From Tretioscincus oriximinensis (Eukaryota; Chordata; Lepidosauria; Squamata; Gymnophthalmidae), in NCBI GenBank assembly GCA_022410635.1, contig JAJVDF010000046.1:573884-637883 (forward strand): a DNA stretch of 64,000 nucleotides, in the 5' to 3' direction. Numbering within the stretch: position 1 is the stretch's first letter; each line of letters begins with the position of its first letter. This document shows positions 58,314 to 64,000 of this stretch, piece after piece. The position numbers were made by a program, and so were the translations under genes. The notes under the pieces are model-generated. The model did not search any database. It was not told the origin of the DNA and saw nothing but the letters and a program-made list of their open reading frames with translations.

Positions 58314-58977
58314 AAGTCTTGAGACAGGTATGTGGGAAATTCCATGAGAAACAAAAAGAATTACTGCATATTCTTAGTCAGCATCTATGCAGACCATTTA
58401 GAAAGCATTGGATGTGGTATATCAGGCTGTGAGGTCCACATATCAGAGCACTCCTTGGAAGGCTATGCCTTGGACTGCATAGGCACCAATCCTGGCTTGG
58501 CCTGACATGGTATGAAAGCTATGTCCAGAACTACAATTGGATATGAGCTATAATTTTGTGCATACTCAAACCCTGACAAAGATTGGGTTGGTTAAAATGA
58601 CCAGCTAAAGCACTTATTGCTACCTAGACTCACAGCTTGGACTTATTCAGTACATATTGGGTTGAAATTTTGTACTTCATGATTTCAGGACTTTTGAAAA
58701 ATATTATTACTTGGCCCTATATGATGATTTGCTGAGGAGGGAGGAGAGGGGAGACCACACCATTTAAAGTGAACAAAATCAGCTTTATTAACTTATTAAC
58801 AATCTTTAAAAAAACCTAACGCCAAACGCGTAACAATAACATACCCGAAGCTAAGATCGTAATAACAAGTGCTTATTATTAAACAAATGAATCCAGAAGT
58901 GGAGAGAATTAGGGCATAGCTTGAGTAGGAGTGTGGCAGGCGCAGCAATTTGGCTGACAGCCTAGGTCAGCTGCCCA

Positions 58978-59163
58978 GCCTGACCTATAACCAGCTGGGC
59001 CACGCACTGTGACGTGGCACCATCAGGGCGCCTGCTCTGTTCAGTGAGGCCCACCCATACCAAATCAGGTCAGCCTCTTGGCCTGGCCTGTAACCAGCTG
59101 GGCCACTCACCATGATGTGGCACCATCAGGGCACCTAATCCATTCAGCAAGCCCCACCCATAC
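58978..59163 (+). repeat. two tandem copies of a 103-bp unit
   Basis: TAACCAGCTGGGCCAC starts at 58988 and again at 59091, and GTGGCACCATCAGGGC and CCCACCCATAC recur at the same spacing. The units differ at about one in ten bases. The surrounding 58730-59240 is GC-richer and could be part of an unrecognised transposon. Confidence 0.75.
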
Positions 59164-59249
59164 TACAACCAGCTGCCCAGCTGGGCCTTGCCAGTAGACC
59201 ACCAAGGGCCACACCCCATTGACGTAGGTCCTGGACTGGCCACTCTCTA

Positions 59250-59475
59250 GCAATGTGAACTTTGCAAATCTTGTGAGATTTCAGGATGACATGTAAAAGG
59301 TCATTGGCTCNTGGCTCACAGAGAATGCTTGGAAATTGTAGGAAGGCTTGCAGAGAATACTGGAGATTGTAGGAAGGCAAGTGCAGCATTGCCTTATGGG
59401 GCTCGTCATGTGACAAGATTGCTAAGCAATGTGTGAAACAGTGTGGAAGCTTTATGGTACCTTAGGGCAGATGGT
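59250..59475 (-). repeat. dispersed repeat with complement of TACAATTTCCA, copy 3
   Basis: GAGAATGCTTGGAAATTGTA, then GCCTTATGGGGCTCGTCATG and TGTGACAAGATTGC align in reverse complement with 35620-35740. It contains an internal repeat of the TTGTAGGAAGGC segment. Confidence 0.6.
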
Positions 59476-60419
59476 GAATGCATTTTTAAAAAAATAGCAA
59501 GGCCAACCATGTCGTGGGGGAAGCTCCCTTAAAACACCATCGACAACTCAGCTATACCTTACAGCAATACAAATATTTCAGTCAGTACTATCTTGTCCCA
59601 TTTGGAGTATCTCAATCATTTAAGAATTCTTATTCTTTTTGCAAAATAATATTACCCATAGAAAGTAACAAATTGCTCAAAGATACTTTATAACTTGAAT
59701 ATAAAAATATAAATTTGAAAATCTTTAGATTTTTTTTGGGAGGAGGTTTTCACAGGGGTGTTCAGCATTTAAACTCATTCTAGAATTAGATATTTTCCCC
59801 TGGTGAATTCTCACAGCAGCTTAGCCATAAAAATATCAACTAAAAAGAAGTTTAAGTTAAACAAAATACTGTAAAATAAAATATTTAAGGTGTGGTTACG
59901 CCTTATTCCTTTGATCTTCTGTCAAGGAACATTTCTTTCGAGTCACAAATGTGTTTGGTAATAAAAATACTTTTATGGCTGCCGCAAACCCAGTTTGCTT
60001 GAATGAAGAATGTCTGCTAGCGATGTCAACAAAGTGTATTTCATAATTCTTAGGCTTCAAGCAACTTGGTGGAGTGAGACTAAGGAAATGAAATGCAGCT
60101 TCAGGGACAGTTTTGTATGGTCATTTCTGAACACCTTTATATTTGGGAAGTCTAATTGATTCTGGTCAATACTTAATTAAACTGGCCAGCATCATTTGTT
60201 TCACTTTCTTTGCTTCTCAGCTTGATTGCTACCATGATGTGTTTACTACAATGGCACACACATCATGAAGGATTCCCCTACATGTTCATGGAAGTTCAAT
60301 GCTCCACTCAAGAAAAAGGCCCATGGTCCCATTTTTTTCTTATAGTTCCATTTTTCTCACTTCAGTTCAGGCTACTGTGTAAAATGCTTACGTGGAGCCT
60401 TCCATAGTGGGAACATGTT

Positions 60420-60620
60420 AGATATCGTGAGACTTTGAGGCTAGATGTAAACGTTAATTGGCTTTCACCTTGCATAGAACGCTGGGAATTGTAGTAAGAC
60501 AAGCATAACAATAATTTATGGGGCATGTCATGTGATGAGAATACAAACAAATGTAATGGAAAAACAGGAAATGGCGTGGAGTATTGAAGGTGAATGGGGA
60601 GGCAATCGCAAATGAGTTAT
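60420..60620 (-). repeat. dispersed repeat, copy 4
   Basis: GAACGCTGGGAATTGTAGTA, then AATTTATGGGGCATGTCATG and GGAAAAACAGGAAATGGCGT align in reverse complement with 13825-13960. Confidence 0.62.
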
Positions 60621-60965
60621 TACAGATGTAAAGTAAATTCTNGAATAAAACAGATTGTAGGGAGGGGTTCTCAAATCTTAACAAAGTGAGAATGACAATA
60701 GTTTACAGGAACCACCATCCTTAGGGCATATTGACACTTACCAGTGGTTAGCATTGAAAGTTGCTGGCCTCAGAGTACTCTGGGGCCCCATTTTGGTGAT
60801 GCAATTTAGTGCATCACTGAAATGGGTCCCATGCAAAACCAGAACACAGAAGCATGGGCCTCTTTCATATTGCTCTGCAACTTTTCTTTTTTCTTTCTGC
60901 ACTTGTTAGACCCCTAGTAACAGCATCCCAGACCATCCATGGTTGTCCAATGCAGACAGATTACA

Positions 60966-60979
60966 CCACCAGGGGGCAG
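60966..60979 (+). promoter_or_regulatory. perfect match to the CTCF core consensus
   Basis: CCACCAGGGGGCAG fits CCASYAGRKGGCRS at all 14 positions. It lies about 21 kb upstream of the A1CF start codon. Occupancy is unknown. Confidence 0.5.
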
Positions 60980-61295
60980 GCATTTTCTTGTGCTCACAAC
61001 ATCTGGAAGAAAGAGGCCACGAAGAAGCCTATGAGGTGCACTATACTGGACCATCGTGAGTAAATGGCAAAAGACTTTAGACTAAGCAGTGTTTTCTTTT
61101 CTCCTATCTAATGGATTACATGCAGTGTGAGGTGCACCCCAAACCTGACCTTATTAAATTCTTTATAAAAGATTCCTTTATTAGTATTCTGATAATACTA
61201 GATAAAAGAACAGGCGAAATGTTATACATAGATCTGTGAATTTAATCTTATCAGTCCTACATTCAATTTTAAAAGTGAAAATTCACGGTTAATAG

Positions 61296-61607
61296 AGAAG
61301 AAGGAGGAGGAGGAGGAGGAGGAAGAGGAGGGTTCTTTTCTCATCTTTCAAAGCGACTCAAAGTGGCTTACAAGGATATTTTGCCAGAAGGCTGACATTC
61401 TATCTTCCTCACCAGGCTGTGGTGATTCCCATGTATCTATTTGCAGTCAGTTACAATTTCTTTCCATTCTTGCTTTCTAACAGCTGGGCTGGCAAGAGCT
61501 ACAGGCTAATAGAAGGTGCTCACCCTTCCCCATGTCCGACACAGGGCCTCAAAACCTCATCTCCCAGGTCAGTCTGTTTCCTTAGCGACTGAGCCATTCG
61601 TGCCTGT
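61296..61607 (-). mobile_element. tRNA-derived SINE, copy 5
   Basis: The same family as 37738-38048. The plus strand reads a GGAGGAGGAGGAGG run, AAAGCGACTCAAAGTGGCTT, GAGCTACAGGCTAATAGAAG and GACTGAGCCATTCGTGCCTG. The purine run is the complement of the SINE tail. Confidence 0.75.
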
Positions 61608-62465
61608 ACCAATAATTATCATGCTTTTAGAAAATATAACAAGCCTCCCTCATATTGCAAAGATGGTAAACAAAAGGATGTCTGGCTCCACATAGAACAG
61701 AAAGCTATGGGATTTATGTCCAGGACCCTCTATGCATAATAACAGATCCAGACAGATTTCATTGAAAAAAGGTTTTACTATAACTAGTGCAGACAATACA
61801 ATACTCCACTCTCCAGTGAGGTAAGCAGGGTAGAAATTCAGATTATTAAATCACAAGTTAAAATAGGGTAATGGAACCAAAGGGTAGTTGAGTGCAAGGA
61901 AGAAGGAGGCAGTTCATTTATTAATTTAGTGGCTTTTTTACTTTTTAATTCACCTGAGGTTGGAAAAGATAACAAAATATTAATAAAGCTAGAAAGATTG
62001 AAAACAACCAAAAGCAAAATATTCAAAAGAGTCTTGAATGTTAATGGCTTGGTTTGTTCTTGTTGGCATGAATTTCATAACTGAACTCCTATTTCTGGAC
62101 CAACTCTGAAAAATATTTTAACTCTAGAAGTATTAATATGAAATATGAAAATCATAGAGCCAACCACAATCCTATGCTCACATTGCAAACCCTATAATTT
62201 AAATTTTACACATTTTCTTTCATTTTCACAGATTCCCACAGCTTGATTTGGGTACAAGACAGTTACTTCAAAACCCTCTTCTTCCCCCCCAAATTATTTT
62301 AGGAACTAAATAATTTGTTATCTGGCAATATAGTTATTTATATTTTGGTCAAAGTAGTATTTGATGAAACAGAATCAAGCATTTTCCTGACAATGAAGGG
62401 AACGTGTAGTCATAATATTGTCTCCTAAACTGTACATTGAATGATCTATAACAATAAAGAGGAAA

Positions 62466-63300
62466 TTGAATCGAGTGGTGGGGGAACCAACACATACAGT
62501 CTGCCTGACATGCAGTGCTCTGATTGGCCAATGCAGGAGTGGCTGGTGCCCCCTCTCATTGGATGGATGGACATTGTTTCTGACGCTCCACATCAGAAAC
62601 AAATGGCAGGAGCCTCCTCCCAGTCAGTCTCCTCTCTCTCTCAGCCCCCCTCTCTCCTATCAAACCCCAAGCCCACTTCCAGCCCACCCACACCCCAATC
62701 CATTGAAGAATACATGCAGGAGATGGCAGAGATCACGAACATGAGAGTCACACCTCCATTCGCACTGCCAGCTGCTCAAACCATTCTCGCAATGCTGGGT
62801 TGACCCACACCTACAAAATCCCCCTGCATACTGAGAGGCCTGAAAGCCCAGTTGGTCTCTTGAAGGTGGGGAGCAGGTAGCCCATCGATAGCCTTTTGGT
62901 GGCAGTGGCACCAATCAGACACTGGTTGTTGGAGCAACTTCCCTCTGGGCCTGCCCATCTTCCAGCTTCAGGAGATCAGCTGTACTTGGAGCTATTCCCT
63001 GGCTGATTTCCTGAGGGTAGGGATGGCTAGGAGGATCACGCTGCCTCAGCTGCTGGCCTGCTGCTAGAATAGGAGGGGAGGCAGCAACAAACCACCCTTG
63101 GGGGGAGAAAGTAGCATGGGCCCTCCGCATCTGTAAGAAAAAAGAGGAAAGCAAGAGGGGAGGGAGGGGAAGGGGGCAAGATTGGGGGTGGGAAAAGGAA
63201 GGAAGAGGGGTGGGGGAGGAAGAAAAAGAGGAAATGGGGGAAGGTGAATGATGTGGGGGCCCCACACAGAAAACCTACAGCCATATTTTTGTGGGTCTTC
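62466..63300. other. GC-rich, purine-biased stretch
   Basis: 62500-62560 has an ATTGGCCAAT core and a second ATTGG. 63127-63250 is almost pure purine on the plus strand (GGGGAGGGAGGGGAAGGGGG and similar). Open frames of 60-120 codons exist on both strands with low-complexity Pro/Ser content. This could be an upstream regulatory segment or an unrecognised repeat. Confidence 0.35.
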
Positions 63301-64000
63301 AACAATATTTTTTTTNNAAAAATAAGAACTGGATCTGTCTACTGCATTTTACTGTACAATGAAATAGATTAAATCTATTTTCACATTATCCCACACTGTC
63401 CAGGATCAGAGTGGTACACTTTGGTTTGGAATAAGCAATCTGCCCTTAGGATGGGATGCTCAGGGTGTGGAACAATGGGGCAACTTGTATCACATCAGCA
63501 CCTGCCTTTTGCCAAAAGTTGTACCAAATTCTCCCGATTGCTCTGATTGGCAGCTAGAATTCCAGACAGCTGATATGGAATGGCAGTCATGAGTGACAAC
63601 CTCTGCTAACTCAGAGCACTTTGGGGATCCATTTCAGTGACACATTTTGCATGGCATTGAAATTGTCCCCCTGGGTAACTAGAATATGGCAATCATTGAT
63701 AGACTTTTTTATTATTACACAAAAATAAAAACATACAAATAACATGGACATGGACAAAACATAATAAATACATACGCATCCTTCCATTGCCCTGCATTGG
63801 AACCAGTGGGGTGGAGTAATGATTCAATTACATAATCTCTGGTTGAAGATCATGGTGATTGTATGGATTGGGATGTTGTTTCTCTAATTTCTCGTACTAG
63901 TGATTCATTTAGATTTATTTTTCCAGCCTTGCACAATTACTATATGAGCCGCCCCAAATACATCTTTGTTACAGATACAAGGTATTGTTCAATTATATAA
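63301..64000. other. noncoding, possible repeat
   Basis: CAGAGCACTTTGGGGATCCA, then TTTCAGTGACACATTTTGCA resemble CAGAGTACTCTGGGGCCCCA and TTGGTGATGCAATTTAGTGC at about 60770-60820, so both belong to a dispersed repeat. No gene seen to the end of the window. Confidence 0.4.

Noticed and set aside
62441..62803. 120-codon Pro/Ser-rich frame as a first coding exon of an upstream gene
   Set aside because: Low-complexity composition, overlapping frames of similar length on both strands and no recognisable protein; kept only as a GC-rich region.
1..64000. CRISPR arrays, bacterial operons, or canonical tRNA/rRNA genes
   Set aside because: The sequence is vertebrate. The tRNA-like stretches are SINE heads, and no spaced direct-repeat array exists.

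Overview
This is vertebrate genomic DNA with AT-rich, intron-containing sequence. The repeat load (CR1, L2 and L1 LINEs, tRNA-derived SINEs with TTC-rich tails, short hAT-like and palindromic elements) fits a non-avian reptile, most likely a squamate or other lepidosaur; the species cannot be fixed from sequence alone. About 50 isolated Ns are scattered through it, so some small lesions could be consensus errors.

The one convincing protein gene is A1CF (APOBEC1 complementation factor), on the minus strand. All eleven coding exons are present between 40202 (ATG) and 12319 (end of TAA). Every intron is GT-AG and all phases join, giving 588 residues with three RRMs, an Arg/Gly-rich nuclear-localisation region and a C-terminal dsRNA-binding-like domain. 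Exon 8 keeps two in-frame acceptors 24 nt apart, the arrangement that gives the two classical A1CF isoforms. A 5' noncoding exon edge is plausible at 40247; the first exon and promoter were not found. The 3' UTR runs below 12319 with an uncertain end.

Layout. 1-11040 is downstream intergenic or distal 3' UTR with two tandem hAT-like MITEs, a CR1 copy, microsatellites and a nested MITE-in-palindrome. 11041-12318 holds another MITE and proximal 3' UTR. 12319-40247 is A1CF, its introns filled with SINEs, MITEs, an L2, CR1 ends, foldback elements and hairpins. 40248-64000 is upstream or first-intron sequence with an L1 3' end, CR1, SINEs, palindromic elements, a 103-bp tandem repeat and a GC-rich purine-biased stretch near 62.5-63.3 kb. 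No second gene was recognised.

The most interesting signal outside the gene is a dispersed foldback family (best copies 19083-19298, 33005-33240, 42475-42651). Its centre matches the layout of a short-stem-III hammerhead ribozyme, and one copy is flanked by a perfect 13-bp target-site duplication, suggesting retroposition in the style of Penelope-like elements. Also notable are a MITE family with 8-bp target-site duplications (one checked against an unoccupied paralogous site), two MITEs sharing three copies of one duplication, a 79-bp-arm palindrome inside A1CF, and perfect CTCF-consensus matches, one inside a SINE.
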